This document shows positions 1 to 8,720 of a DNA stretch of 64,000 nt, in pieces (position 1 is the first letter of the stretch; every line of letters starts with the position of its first letter). Origin of the DNA: Bilifractor porci (GTDB lineage Bacteria; Bacillota; Clostridia; Lachnospirales; Lachnospiraceae). Made by a program: the position numbers and the translations under genes. The stretch is from the NCBI RefSeq assembly GCF_009696005.1, contig NZ_VUMV01000001.1:372001-436000 (forward strand). The letters are read 5' to 3'. The notes under the pieces were generated by a model. The model was not told the origin of the DNA. It saw nothing but the letters and a program-made list of their open reading frames with translations, and searched no databases.

Positions 1-101
1 GGCAGAAAAGCCGCCTCCACACTGCCGGAAAGCAGAGCGGAAACGGCTTGCGAAATGTCGTATCAACTTGCGGAAGCATCCGCAGACAGACAGAGACGGG
101 A

Positions 102-1532
102 TTACTGTTCTCCCTCCTCCTTCTGCATCAGGATCTTTTCTTTTTTCCGATGCAGGGCGCTGGATGTGACCATTCCGGTAAGGGCAAACAGCGCGATGAC
201 GTTGGGGATAACCATCAGCTGGTTAAACATATCGGACAGCTCCCATACCAGGTCGTTGGAGGCCAGCGTCCCAAGGAAGATGAATACCAGCGCGATAATA
301 TTGTAGAATTTTACGGACTTCTCGCCAAACAGATAAATCACATTGATTTTTCCGAACATGTTCCATCCGAGAATGGTGGAAAACGCGAAGAAAAACAGGC
401 AGACCGCGACAAAAACATTGCCTGCCTCCGCCCCGAACACAGTTCCGAAGGCGGTCTGTGCCAGATTAGCCTTTCCGAGCGTCTCTGTCACCGCTCCCGT
501 ATATCCTTCTGCAAGAGGGCCTCCGGGTGTATAAAGGGTGGAAATGATGACCAGGGCGTTCAGCGTCAGAACGACAAAGGTATCAATAAATACACCGATC
601 ATGGCAACCGTGCCCTGCTCGTGCGGATCCTTGACGTTTGCCTGCGCGTGCGCGTGCGGGGTAGAGCCCATGCCGGCTTCATTGGAGAACAGTCCTCTTT
701 TTGCCCCCTGGGAGATGGCCGTCTTTAACGCCATGCCGAAGCCGCCGCCGATGATCGCCTGGGGCTTAAACGCATAGGTAAAGATCATGGCAAAGGTGTC
801 CGGAATATATTTGGCGCGGGCAATCAGGACAATCACACCGCCCACGATGAAAAGCAGCGCCATGATCGGCACAATTTTTTCCGTTACAGACGCCAGCCGC
901 TTGATTCCGCCGATAAAGATGATGCCGCAGAAGATAACAAGGCAGATTCCGATGACCCAGGAGGGAATATGGAACGCGTTGGCGCAGGTGGAGCCGATGG
1001 AATTGGACTGGACCATGCAGCCGAAGAAGCCAAGGGCAATCGTGATGGCAACCGCGAAGAAGCCTGCCAGGAACTTTCCGCCCTTTCCCTTAAAAGCTGT
1101 CGTGATGTAATAAACAGGGCCGCCCTGTACATGGCCGGTTTTTGTTTTCTTTCTTGTCTTCTGGGCCAGGATCGCTTCCGCATAGATGGTCGCCATCCCG
1201 AAGAAGGCAATGATCCACATCCAGAAAATGGCTCCGGGGCCTCCGGTGAGAATAGCTCCGGACGCGCCGACAATATTTCCGGTGCCGACCTGTGCCGCGA
1301 TCGCCGTGGCAAGTGCCTGGAACGAGCTCATTCCGCTTTCATGCTTTTTTCCGTTCAGGCTGAGATTCCCGAAGGTCCGCTTCATGCCCTCGCCAAAATA
1401 GCGTACCTGGACAAAATGGGTCCGGATGGTAAACCAGAGTCCGACCGCCACAAGCAGGATGACCAGGATATAATCGGAAAGATAAGAGTTGATAGTCTGA
1501 ACGACTGTCAGTAAAACAGACTGCAGTGACAT
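102..1532 (-). CDS. Alanine/glycine:cation symporter (AGCS family)
   Basis: Secondary transporter that couples uptake of alanine or glycine to sodium or proton entry across the cytoplasmic membrane. The 476-residue product has about ten hydrophobic segments and the family signature SNEAGMGSTPHAHA in its middle. The ATG at 1532 is chosen over an in-frame start 13 codons upstream because GAGGAGG lies 5 bases before it and the upstream codons would lie in the leader. A tandem glycine riboswitch precedes it, which supports glycine as substrate or signal (inference). Length is normal for the family. The family call is certain; the exact substrate is not. Confidence 0.95.
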   Translation of the reverse strand: MSLQSVLLTVVQTINSYLSDYILVILLVAVGLWFTIRTHFVQVRYFGEGMKRTFGNLSLNGKKHESGMSSFQALATAIAAQVGTGNIVGASGAILTGGPGAIFWMWIIAFFGMATIYAEAILAQKTRKKTKTGHVQGGPVYYITTAFKGKGGKFLAGFFAVAITIALGFFGCMVQSNSIGSTCANAFHIPSWVIGICLVIFCGIIFIGGIKRLASVTEKIVPIMALLFIVGGVIVLIARAKYIPDTFAMIFTYAFKPQAIIGGGFGMALKTAISQGAKRGLFSNEAGMGSTPHAHAQANVKDPHEQGTVAMIGVFIDTFVVLTLNALVIISTLYTPGGPLAEGYTGAVTETLGKANLAQTAFGTVFGAEAGNVFVAVCLFFFAFSTILGWNMFGKINVIYLFGEKSVKFYNIIALVFIFLGTLASNDLVWELSDMFNQLMVIPNVIALFALTGMVTSSALHRKKEKILMQKEEGEQ

Positions 1533-1580
1533 AACTTCCTCCTCAAGCTTGCACGCAGAAGAAAAAATCATGCCGGAACA

Positions 1581-1603
1581 CGAAAAAAACTGCCGTTAAG
1601 CAG
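1581..1603 (-). terminator. Candidate expression-platform terminator of the glycine riboswitch
   Basis: Directly after the second aptamer the minus strand reads a short hairpin, CTGCT-TAAC-GGCAG, followed by seven T. This is a plausible intrinsic terminator before the symporter start, implying transcriptional control. The stem is short, so an alternative longer pairing with the 3' side of the aptamer is likely to matter. Confidence 0.45.
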
Positions 1604-1609
1604 ATCAAA

Positions 1610-1795
1610 AACCCTGTCCTTTTGCCTGAGAGATTGGCGCCGCATCTGCATCCTTACAGACCGGCGTTTGCACCTTCGGCACCCTATTGGGATTCTCCAG
1701 AGCTACTCCGTTTTCAGTCGTCAACCGCATCCGGTACCTGAGAGTTTTACTCCTTCGGCAGAAATCGCTTTCACGACATTCTTTTTCTGAAAACT
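1610..1795 (-). ncRNA. Tandem glycine riboswitch
   Basis: On the minus strand two consecutive aptamer cores are readable. The first has GCCGAAGGAGTAAAACTCTCAGG, split here as GCCGAAGGAG followed by AAACTCTCAGG. The second has GGTGCCGAAGG followed by AATCTCTCAGGCAAAAGGAC. These are the conserved glycine-aptamer blocks, joined by a short linker as in cooperative tandem riboswitches. The element lies in the 362-base leader of the AGCS symporter, so it very likely tunes transporter expression to glycine. Exact ends are approximate. The sign of control cannot be decided by eye. Confidence 0.93.
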
Positions 1796-1894
1796 TCTAC
1801 GTAACAGATATGTAATTGAAAATAAGAACTTGTTTATCGTACCATGAACCGCATGGCGCGTCAACCCGGTCAGCGCGGTTTCACGGCTTTTCTC

Positions 1895-3520
1895 CTACTT
1901 TTTCGGTCTTGTCAGGAAATGTCTGACGACCAGGAAACACACAATGGCCCCCGCGGCGGCATATCCCAGAAAGCCCAGCCACGGAATCCGGAAGATCTTC
2001 GGCGTCATATCCGTGGTGCAGATAATACTGGAAGAGATCAGGAGCGCCATGACCCACATGCCGATCACCAGGTTCTGGACCAGCTTCCGGAGCAGCCAGG
2101 CAAGATCCTTGGAGGTTTTCAGCTCCAGGTTGACGCGGCTCTGCCCGTTCAGATATTCCTGCATAATCTGCGAGACCAGAGAGGGAATCCTGGCGGACGC
2201 GCTGGCCGCTTTGTAGAAATCCTTTCCGCCGTGCAGCAAGGTGTTCTTCAGATCCAGGTGCTCGATGCGGCTTTCCGCCATACGCTTTTCCGCGATTTCC
2301 TCCATATTGATGTCCGGACAGATTTCCGCGAGAACGCCCTCCATGTGCGTCAGCCCCCTTGCCAGCATGGTAAGGCCGTGCGGCATGGTGATCTTGTTTT
2401 TTTTCATGGCATCCATGACGTCCATGAAAAATTCCGCAATATCAATTCCCAGAATATCTGTCTCCGAGTACCGCTGCAGAATCTCACGAAGATCCTGATA
2501 GAGCTGTTCCCGGTCCGGTTTTCCCTTGCGGAAGTCCGCCAGGGAGAGGACCGCGTTTTCGACTCTTGCCACATCGCGGTCGGCAATGCCCTGCACCGCT
2601 TCCTCCAGAAGCCGGCGGTCCTTATCCGTCAGCCGCCCCATCATTCCCATATCAATCCAGACAATTTTGCCTCCGCGGATCCGAAGATTGCCCGGATGAG
2701 GGTCCGCGTGGAAAAAGCCGTCCTCTATGACCTGCTTGATGAAATTATCTACCAGCTTTTCGCCGATTTCATTCAGATCATACCCATGTTCCTCCAGGGT
2801 CTTTTTATCCACGATAGAATAGCCGTCGATGTACTCCATGACAAGGACATGCGAGGTGGTGTACTGCCGGTAGAGGCGCGGAACACCCACGAAAGCGACG
2901 TTCCGGTTATTGCGGGCAAATTCCTCCATGTTGTCCGCTTCCTGGAGAAAGTCCATCTCCTCCTGCGCCACTTTCCAGAGTTCATCCAGGATCTGATCCA
3001 GATCCACGACATTTTTCAGACCGCCGACCGGAGGAATCAACCGGACCGCCTTATGAAGAAGCCGGATGTCCCTTGCCATCAGTTCCCGGATTCCCTTTCG
3101 CTGAACCTTGACAATGACTTCTTCCCCGGACACCAGCCTGGCACGGTGGACCTGCGCCACAGATGCCGAGCCCAGTGTCGTCTCTTCAATATAGGAAAAA
3201 GTAGTAGACCAGTCGTCCCCGTAGGATTCGCTGATGACCGAGAGCACATCCGAAAAGGGCATGGGCGTCACCTCGGAATTCAGCTTCATCAGCTCCTCGC
3301 AGTATTCCTTGGGAAGAATATCGGAGTGCAGGGACATAATCTGTCCGAGCTTGATGTAGGTCGGTCCGAGTTCCTCTAAAACAACACGGAGCTTCTGCGG
3401 CGTCACCCCTCTCAGGACTTTATTCCGGCGCAGAATCTCCGTGATTTCTTTCAGACGGGAAGTGCTCTCGCCCTTCCCGTCCCTCTTATTTTCCTGTCCT
3501 ATTCCCCTGCTCTCTGTCAT
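1895..3520 (-). CDS. ABC1/AarF/UbiB-family atypical kinase
   Basis: A 541-residue member of the ABC1 (UbiB/AarF/ADCK) atypical kinase family. The N-terminal KxGQ-type motif (YIKLGQIMSL, about residues 55-64) and the catalytic-loop region GFFHADPHPGN with downstream IDMGMMG are visible. Two hydrophobic segments end the protein, suggesting a C-terminal membrane anchor. In organisms that make quinones this family supports quinone synthesis. In anaerobic clostridia its substrate is unknown, and a lipid-related ATPase role is only inference. The start is an ATG with AAGG upstream, 10 bases after the phasin-like gene, so the two are probably one operon. Confidence 0.9.
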   Translation of the reverse strand: MTESRGIGQENKRDGKGESTSRLKEITEILRRNKVLRGVTPQKLRVVLEELGPTYIKLGQIMSLHSDILPKEYCEELMKLNSEVTPMPFSDVLSVISESYGDDWSTTFSYIEETTLGSASVAQVHRARLVSGEEVIVKVQRKGIRELMARDIRLLHKAVRLIPPVGGLKNVVDLDQILDELWKVAQEEMDFLQEADNMEEFARNNRNVAFVGVPRLYRQYTTSHVLVMEYIDGYSIVDKKTLEEHGYDLNEIGEKLVDNFIKQVIEDGFFHADPHPGNLRIRGGKIVWIDMGMMGRLTDKDRRLLEEAVQGIADRDVARVENAVLSLADFRKGKPDREQLYQDLREILQRYSETDILGIDIAEFFMDVMDAMKKNKITMPHGLTMLARGLTHMEGVLAEICPDINMEEIAEKRMAESRIEHLDLKNTLLHGGKDFYKAASASARIPSLVSQIMQEYLNGQSRVNLELKTSKDLAWLLRKLVQNLVIGMWVMALLISSSIICTTDMTPKIFRIPWLGFLGYAAAGAIVCFLVVRHFLTRPKK

Positions 3521-3530
3521 AAACGGACCT

Positions 3531-3875
3531 TCACTCGTTTTCGCTCTTCTCTTCCTTTGCCGTCAGCTGTTCCTTCAGGGCTGCCAGCTGTTCTGGAGTC
3601 AGCTTATCCAGCATACCGGAAAAATCCGTTCCCTCCGGCGCCGCGTTCTTTTTGGAAGCGGCTTCCTTCGCCTTTGCCTTTACGGACTCCGTCGTCTCGT
3701 CTATTTTATGTTTCAGCTCCTGGTTCAGAACTTTTCCCTGCTCGACCGTCAGCTCTCCTTTTTCCACCAGCGTGTCTATTAACGCCTTGGATTTCTCCGC
3801 TCCGGCGGCGACAGCGCCCACACCGGTCAGGAAAATCGTTCTTATTGCCTTAGAAAAATGCAGATCATCACTCAT
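3531..3875 (-). CDS. Phasin-like coiled-coil protein
   Basis: A 114-residue protein resembling phasin/polyhydroxyalkanoate granule-associated small proteins: an amphipathic N-terminal helix (about residues 5-30, KAIRTIFLTGVGAVAAGAEK), a Lys/Glu-rich helical middle and a charged C-terminal tail. The ATG at 3875 is preferred over an upstream codon because GGAGGAAATATC precedes it directly. It sits just ahead of the ABC1 kinase, a pairing often seen in Lachnospiraceae (recalled, not checked). No PHA synthase is present here, so granule binding is doubtful. A structural or membrane-associated partner of the kinase is possible. Confidence 0.7.
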   Translation of the reverse strand: MSDDLHFSKAIRTIFLTGVGAVAAGAEKSKALIDTLVEKGELTVEQGKVLNQELKHKIDETTESVKAKAKEAASKKNAAPEGTDFSGMLDKLTPEQLAALKEQLTAKEEKSENE

Positions 3876-3927
3876 GATATTTCCTCCTTCCGAACGGGAT
3901 GGCATATTTTTCTGCTCCTATACGGCT

Positions 3928-3956
3928 ATTTTACCATGAATGAGCCAAATTGTCAG
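3928..3956 (-). promoter_or_regulatory. Sigma-A promoter for phasin-like/ABC1 kinase operon
   Basis: The minus strand reads CTGACA, a 17-base spacer and TAAAAT, 53 bases upstream of the phasin-like start codon. The rest of the 3876-4135 gap shows GC-rich imperfect repeats but no gene. Confidence 0.6.
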
Positions 3957-4135
3957 TCATTTTTCTGGGGAACACGCCAATGCCGACGCCCCCGCCTGTG
4001 ATTTCGTGGGATCCGTAGGGCAGCAGCATCGCGGCGGCAGAAAAGAAAATCCATGCTGCCCGCGCAGGCAGCAGCCGGATGCAGGTACCTGCCGGCCAAC
4101 CCAAAGGCAGCTTGAATTCCGGATTTGCAGGGATG

Positions 4136-4498
4136 TCACAGGATGGCGGCAAATCTGGGAATAAAAATCAGCAGCCCGATCAGGGCGGCAAAAATCGCCG
4201 CGATCAGAACCGCTCCCGCCGCCGTATCTTTTGCGAGCTTCGCCAGCGGTTTTTTCTCTTCTGTGACAAGATCCACACATGCTTCCACCGCCGTGTTTAC
4301 CAGCTCCAGGCTCAGGACAAGGGCAAAGAGGATCAGGCAGACCAGCCACTCCGTCCTGCTGATCTTCAGGATGATTCCCGCCAGAATAACAAGCGTCATC
4401 ATGGTCAGATGAATCTTAATGTTGCGTTCCTTTTTTATGCAGGCAAAAATGCCCTGGAAAGCATAACCAAAGCTTTTGTACAGCGGATTTTTCTTCAA
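4136..4498 (-). CDS. dgkA: Undecaprenol/diacylglycerol kinase (DgkA family)
   Basis: A 120-residue integral membrane kinase with three transmembrane helices. The family core is present: the conserved Glu of ERNIKIHLT, the ELVNTAVEACVDLV helix and KDTAAGAVLIAA. In Firmicutes this family phosphorylates undecaprenol, feeding the cell-wall carrier lipid pool. The start is a TTG at 4498 with GAGG just upstream. It overlaps the rnhB stop (TTGA), so translation is probably coupled. It closes the ribosome/SRP operon on its downstream side. The product keeps the usual length of the family. Confidence 0.92.
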   Translation of the reverse strand: MKKNPLYKSFGYAFQGIFACIKKERNIKIHLTMMTLVILAGIILKISRTEWLVCLILFALVLSLELVNTAVEACVDLVTEEKKPLAKLAKDTAAGAVLIAAIFAALIGLLIFIPRFAAIL

Positions 4499-5274
4499 TG
4501 TTCCTCTCCCCCTGCCGTATCTGCCCTATCTGCCGTTTTTGCCGGCTCCTCCGTTTCCGCCATTTTTTTATCCGTAGATAATCCGGATGTCTCCTGCCGC
4601 TCCCCGTCCAGAAATTTTCCGATAAAAGTCCTCCGGTGCAGCGTGCAGGCGCCGTTTTTTTTCAGAGCCTCGATATGGGCAGCCGTGCCGTAACCCTTAT
4701 TGGAGGCAAAATGGTATTCCGGAAAAAGAGGATCGTACGCTTCCATCAGGCGGTCCCTTGTCACCTTGGCGATGACGCTGGCCGCCGCAATGCTCTGGCT
4801 TTTGGCGTCTCCCTTGATGATTCCGACCTGCGGGATGTCCAGTCCCGGAATATGAACGGCGTCCACCAGAAGAAGAGACGGCTGTACCGAAAGCTCCGCA
4901 ACTGCCTTCCGCATTGCCTCATAGGTGGCCTGCAGAATGTTGATTTCATCAATTCGATTCTGATCCGCGCTGCCGATGCCGATAGCGACAGCTTCCTCCT
5001 GAATCACCTGGAACAGCTCTTCCCTGCGCTTCGGCGTCAGCTTTTTAGAATCATTGATGTAGAGGATTCTGCTGTCACGGGGAAGTATGACGGCAGCAGC
5101 TACAACCGGTCCCGCAAGCGGTCCCCTCCCCACCTCGTCGATGCCGCAGATAAACGGATAATCGCTGTACTTTTTCTCAAAGAAGCACATCTGCTCCACC
5201 CGTTCTTTTTCCTTTATCAGCCTGGCTTCCCGCCGTTCCGCCCTGGCCTTTTCGGCCTCTTCTTTCTTACTCAT
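4495..5274 (-). CDS. rnhB: Ribonuclease HII
   Basis: Endonuclease that removes ribonucleotides from DNA:RNA hybrids. The 259-residue protein has the active-site block GIDEVGRGPLAGP (acidic pair D45/E46 region), LLVDAVHIPG and ASVIAKVTRDR. An N-terminal charged helix of about 30 residues precedes the core, common in this family. A C-terminal tail of about 40 residues rich in Glu, Thr and Ala follows FIGKFLDGERQ and is not part of the catalytic fold. It follows rbgA by about 30 bases and overlaps dgkA by four, so it belongs to the large translation operon. Confidence 0.95.
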   Translation of the reverse strand: MSKKEEAEKARAERREARLIKEKERVEQMCFFEKKYSDYPFICGIDEVGRGPLAGPVVAAAVILPRDSRILYINDSKKLTPKRREELFQVIQEEAVAIGIGSADQNRIDEINILQATYEAMRKAVAELSVQPSLLLVDAVHIPGLDIPQVGIIKGDAKSQSIAAASVIAKVTRDRLMEAYDPLFPEYHFASNKGYGTAAHIEALKKNGACTLHRRTFIGKFLDGERQETSGLSTDKKMAETEEPAKTADRADTAGGEEH

Positions 5275-5304
5275 CCTCTCGCACCTTCTCCGGTGGTTCC
5301 TTCT

Positions 5305-6216
5305 CTAATTACCGCCGCCCTGCTTACCGATGTTTTCCGCGTCCGCGCCGCTTTCCGGTGAAAAAGTCTCCCCGCCCGCGGGACGCTCCAGGGATATTCT
5401 TCCCAGAACGCCCTTCCGGAACTCATCCAGAAGAATGGCTGACGCTTTGTCATAGGAAATTTCCCCGCCTCCTGCCAGGCAGTTTCTGTTTCTGGCTATC
5501 TGCTCCAGAATCCGGACATCGTTCCCGGTCTCTTCCAGATGATAGCGTCCCGCCAGAACCTGTGGATACGCCTCCCGCAGAAAACCGATCAGCCGGAGGG
5601 AAAGCTCCGCCGCATTCAGAAGTTCATCCTTTACCGAGCCGATCAGCGCCAGCCGGACGCCGGCCTCCGGATCATCAAACTTCGGCCAGAGAATTCCCGG
5701 TGTATCCAGCAGGTCCAGACCCCTGCCGAGATGGATCCACTGCTTTCCCTTTGTCACTCCGGGCTTGTTTCCGGTTTTTGCGGATGCCCTTCCCGCGACA
5801 GAATTGATAAAGGTCGATTTCCCTACGTTCGGAATTCCCGCCACCATAGCCCTTACCGGACGGTTTTTGATTCCCCTCCGGGCATCCCTGGCAATCTTCT
5901 CCCTGCATGCCTCCTGCACAAGAGCCTGCACCTGCTTCAGATCCGTCTTTTTTCTTGAATCCGCCGCGAGCACCTGCGCCCCCTGCCCGGTGTAAAACTG
6001 TTTCCACTCACGATTGACGCGTTCGTCCGCCAGATCTGCCTTATTCAGAATGATCAGACGGGCTTTTCCCTCTCCCATGTGACGGATGTCCGGATTCCGG
6101 CTGGATTCCGGCGCCCTGGCGTCAATCAGCTCGATGATCAGGTCGATCAGCTTCAGATCCTCCTGCATCTGCCGCTTCGCCTTTGTCATATGTCCGGGAT
6201 ACCACTGTATTTCCAT
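5305..6216 (-). CDS. rbgA: Ribosome biogenesis GTPase RbgA (YlqF)
   Basis: Circularly permuted GTPase needed for late assembly of the 50S subunit. Motifs occur in the permuted order: G4 NKAD near residue 60, G1 GIPNVGKST in the middle, then G3 DTPG. The N-terminal WYPGHMTKAKR is the family hallmark. The ATG at 6216 is chosen over a GTG two codons upstream because AGGAG then has a 5-base spacing. Residues after about 260 form the RNA-binding end, here with a short Gly/Ala-rich tail. It lies between lepB and rnhB as in Bacillus and Clostridia. Confidence 0.95.
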   Translation of the reverse strand: MEIQWYPGHMTKAKRQMQEDLKLIDLIIELIDARAPESSRNPDIRHMGEGKARLIILNKADLADERVNREWKQFYTGQGAQVLAADSRKKTDLKQVQALVQEACREKIARDARRGIKNRPVRAMVAGIPNVGKSTFINSVAGRASAKTGNKPGVTKGKQWIHLGRGLDLLDTPGILWPKFDDPEAGVRLALIGSVKDELLNAAELSLRLIGFLREAYPQVLAGRYHLEETGNDVRILEQIARNRNCLAGGGEISYDKASAILLDEFRKGVLGRISLERPAGGETFSPESGADAENIGKQGGGN

Positions 6217-6247
6217 AAACACTCCTGTCCGAATAACTCTATGAAGT

Positions 6248-6943
6248 CTACCGAATACTTCCTATTCTCTGAAAAGGCCAGACGCGGAACCAGACGGTTC
6301 CTATAATATTTTCCCGCTTGACATTTCCGATATCCGTGTAACGGCTGTCCCCGCTTCCGTTCCGGTTATCCCCCAGCACAAAATATTCATCGTCATCCAG
6401 GACGATCTGTTCCTCCGCCAGTCCCCCGCTCAGGATGGCGTCAAAACCATATGCCGACTCGTCCAGCTTCTCCCCGTTGATATAAACCGCTCCGTCCGTG
6501 ATCTGCACGGTCTCGCCCGGAAGAGCGATAACCCGCTTGATATGCACGGACGCGCCAGTCTCGTTCCTCGTCCGGAAAGCGATGATGTCAAACCGCCGTG
6601 GCGAAGAGAGTTTTGGAAAAAGCTCATTGACCAGAAGCGTGTCCCCGGTGGAAAGCGTCGGCTCCATGGAGCCCTCCTGCACCTGGACGGTCTGGCAGAA
6701 AAAACGCGAGAAGCCGTAGGCAAGAAGGATGACGCAGACAACCGGGACGACCCATGACAGGACAATCCGGACCAAAGCGCGGAAGGGATGTGCCTTCCGC
6801 CATTCCGCCAGCTGTCTCTTTTTCTCCTCCATGAATTCCCGGCGTCTTCTCTTTTTCTTTTCTTTTTCCGAAATTTCGGGTTCTTTCCTCTCCGTCTCCC
6901 GGACAGACGGATCTATAATCAGAATTTTTTTATCCTCTGACAT
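6248..6943 (-). CDS. lepB: Signal peptidase I
   Basis: Membrane serine protease that cleaves Sec and Tat signal peptides. The 231-residue product has a 55-residue highly charged cytoplasmic N terminus, one transmembrane helix (about 57-78), catalytic Ser92 in EGSMEPTL, catalytic Lys136 in HIKRVIALPGE, and the GDNRNGSGDSR box near the end. The ATG at 6943 has AGGGG upstream; the longer reading frame is not needed. It sits between rplS and rbgA in the translation operon. The long Lys/Arg/Glu-rich head is longer than in B. subtilis SipS. Confidence 0.95.
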   Translation of the reverse strand: MSEDKKILIIDPSVRETERKEPEISEKEKKKRRRREFMEEKKRQLAEWRKAHPFRALVRIVLSWVVPVVCVILLAYGFSRFFCQTVQVQEGSMEPTLSTGDTLLVNELFPKLSSPRRFDIIAFRTRNETGASVHIKRVIALPGETVQITDGAVYINGEKLDESAYGFDAILSGGLAEEQIVLDDDEYFVLGDNRNGSGDSRYTDIGNVKRENIIGTVWFRVWPFQRIGSIR

Positions 6944-6971
6944 AACAGCCCCTGCGCACCCCTGATAGAAC

Positions 6972-6999
6972 GGGAGCCCGTACATCCGTACGGGCTCCC
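6972..6999 (-). other. Perfect hairpin between rplS and lepB
   Basis: A 12-base-pair perfect inverted repeat with a 4-base loop (GGGAGCCCGTAC-GGAT-GTACGGGCTCCC on the minus strand). No T-run follows, so it is more likely an RNA processing or stability element, or a weak attenuator, than a full terminator. Confidence 0.6.
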
Positions 7000-7018
7000 A
7001 GACAGCATCTGACTGATT

Positions 7019-7366
7019 TTATTTTACAACAGCTTTTACCTTTGCCGCTTTGCCGACACGGTTTCTCAGGTAATTCAGCTTTGCCCGTCTTGCCTTGCCG
7101 CGGCGGACAACTTCGATTTTCTCCACGTTCGGAGAATGAAGCGGCCAGCTCTTCTCTACGCCGATACCGTTGGAAGTCTTGCGGACCGTAAAGGTCTCAC
7201 GGCTGCTTCCGCCCTGGCGCTTAATGACGATACCCTCAAACACCTGGATTCTCTCACGGTTTCCCTCTTTGATCTTTCCGTATACCCGGACGGTATCGCC
7301 GACGCGGAACTCCGCAACATCCTTCTTCAGCTGCTCTTCTTCAATCTTTTTGATAATTTCCTGCAT
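7019..7366 (-). CDS. rplS: 50S ribosomal protein L19
   Basis: Ribosomal protein at the 30S-50S interface. The 115-residue product matches the family length and carries [38 protein letters not shown] and the basic end. The start is the ATG at 7366 with AAGGAG upstream; upstream in-frame codons lie in the leader. A promoter inside the end of trmD and a structured leader suggest that it is also expressed independently of the upstream operon. Confidence 0.97.
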   Translation of the reverse strand: MQEIIKKIEEEQLKKDVAEFRVGDTVRVYGKIKEGNRERIQVFEGIVIKRQGGSSRETFTVRKTSNGIGVEKSWPLHSPNVEKIEVVRRGKARRAKLNYLRNRVGKAAKVKAVVK

Positions 7367-7476
7367 TTTCTGTCTCCTTATCTTTCTGAACAGGCGCCGC
7401 AAACGCGCCGTAACCGGACGTTCTTACCACCGATAAACGTGACAGCGGACCGTCTCTGCAGCATTCCGCCACAGAC
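7367..7476 (-). promoter_or_regulatory. Structured 5' leader of rplS (candidate L19 leader)
   Basis: About 110 bases between the predicted transcription start and the rplS ATG. Inverted repeats include GGCGC-loop-GCGCC and GGCGGA with TCCGCT. Autoregulatory L19 leaders are known in Firmicutes. Assignment to that class is inference from position and structure, since no consensus alignment was possible. Confidence 0.4.
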
Positions 7477-7482
7477 CCAAAA

Positions 7483-7511
7483 ATTATATCCTATCTCCCG
7501 GCAAGATGCAA
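7483..7511 (-). promoter_or_regulatory. Internal sigma-A promoter for rplS
   Basis: The minus strand reads TTGCAT, a 17-base spacer and TATAAT. The -35 element lies inside the last codons of trmD and the -10 just after its stop. It would start transcription near 7476. Confidence 0.65.
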
Positions 7512-8720
7512 GGCTTTTTTTCTGATGTCCAGGGCAAGCAGATCAACCTGTTCCGCGGTTTCGGTCCCGGAATACCGGGAAGAACCCAGAAGCCGGAATC
7601 CTCTGTCGGCCAGAAACGCCATTTTCTTCTCCGTCAGACTGCCGCCCGAACAGATCCAGGCAAGGGTTTTTCCGGTTCCGTACAGATTGCGGAACCGTTC
7701 TTCAAACGGGACATCCCCGTCCGCCCCGGCTCCCTCGACAAAGAGCAGGAGCTCCTGATCCCCCAGCACATGACGGGACCGGATCAGCTTGTTTCTGTTG
7801 TAGTTCTGAATCTCCCCGTATCTGGAAATTCTTCCGTGAAGGCAGACCGCGTACTCCTCCGCCGCCTGCGGCCCGTACCAGAAGGTATGAAGCGTAAAAC
7901 TGTTTTTCAGAAGGTCCGGACGTCTTTCCTGTGTCCGCGCCACCGCCTGCTGATACCGCCATTCCTCTATTTTTCCGTGGTCTCCGGTAAGAAGCACCGG
8001 GGGAACCTTCCGCCCGTGCCATTCCTCCGGCCTGGTAAAATGCGGATACTCCAGAAGATTGTCCTGCATCGATTCAAACTGGGAGGATTCGTCGTTGTGA
8101 AGAACCCCCGGTACAAACCGTGAGACCGCGTCCATCAGGACAGCCGCGCCCAGCTCGCCGCCCGTAAGGACATAATCGCCGATGGACACGTAATCGGTTA
8201 CCGTCTCCTGGAGGACCCGTTCATCAATTCCCTCGTAATGGCCGCAGAGAAGAACCAGTTCTTCTTCTCTGGCCAGTTCTTCCACCAGGGTCTGATCCAG
8301 CACTTTGGCCTGGGGGGTCAAATAGATGACCCTGGTTCTTCTGCCGCTCGGCGTGCTTTTCTCCTCCCGGGATTCTTCCGTCTGCGCAGGCTCCGCTGCT
8401 CGCCGGTCAAGCTCAGCTCTCTGCTCAGCCCCGGCGCTCCGGCCGTCCGCCGCCCTCCGACTGGCCTCTGCCCTCCGGTCGGCCTCAGCCCTTTGAAGCG
8501 CCGCCTGAACCGCCTGATAAACCGGCTCCGGCTCCATGACCATCCCGGCTCCGCCCCCGTAAGGGTAGTCGTCTACACGCATGGAGTTTTTCCGGGAAAA
8601 ATCCCGGATATTGACGGTGTTTACAGAGATATACCCGTTTTTCTCCGCGCGGCCCAGGATGCTGGTTCCCATAATCTGATGAATCATATCCGGAAACAAG
8701 GTGCAAACATAGTATCTCAT
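7491..8720 (-). CDS. trmD: tRNA (guanine37-N1)-methyltransferase TrmD, enlarged
   Basis: SPOUT methyltransferase that makes m1G37 in tRNAs and prevents frameshifting. The knot region LLCGHYEGIDERV (about 157-169) and SIGDYVLTGGELGAAVLMDAV (about 179-199) are intact, as is YGGGAGMVMEPEPVY near residue 54. At 409 residues it is far longer than the usual 240-250. An Ala/Arg/Glu-rich charged insert occupies about 76-129, between the N-terminal strand region and VIYLTPQ. A 125-residue C-terminal extension of unknown fold follows the normal end near 280. The start is the ATG at 8720, overlapping the upstream stop (TGATG), so translation is coupled. Confidence 0.93.
   Translation of the reverse strand: MRYYVCTLFPDMIHQIMGTSILGRAEKNGYISVNTVNIRDFSRKNSMRVDDYPYGGGAGMVMEPEPVYQAVQAALQRAEADRRAEASRRAADGRSAGAEQRAELDRRAAEPAQTEESREEKSTPSGRRTRVIYLTPQAKVLDQTLVEELAREEELVLLCGHYEGIDERVLQETVTDYVSIGDYVLTGGELGAAVLMDAVSRFVPGVLHNDESSQFESMQDNLLEYPHFTRPEEWHGRKVPPVLLTGDHGKIEEWRYQQAVARTQERRPDLLKNSFTLHTFWYGPQAAEEYAVCLHGRISRYGEIQNYNRNKLIRSRHVLGDQELLLFVEGAGADGDVPFEERFRNLYGTGKTLAWICSGGSLTEKKMAFLADRGFRLLGSSRYSGTETAEQVDLLALDIRKKALHLAGR

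Noticed and set aside
1844-3379. 511-residue plus-strand ORF opposite the ABC1 kinase gene
   Set aside because: Shadow of the real minus-strand gene: His/Arg/Gln-rich composition and no domain or ribosome site.
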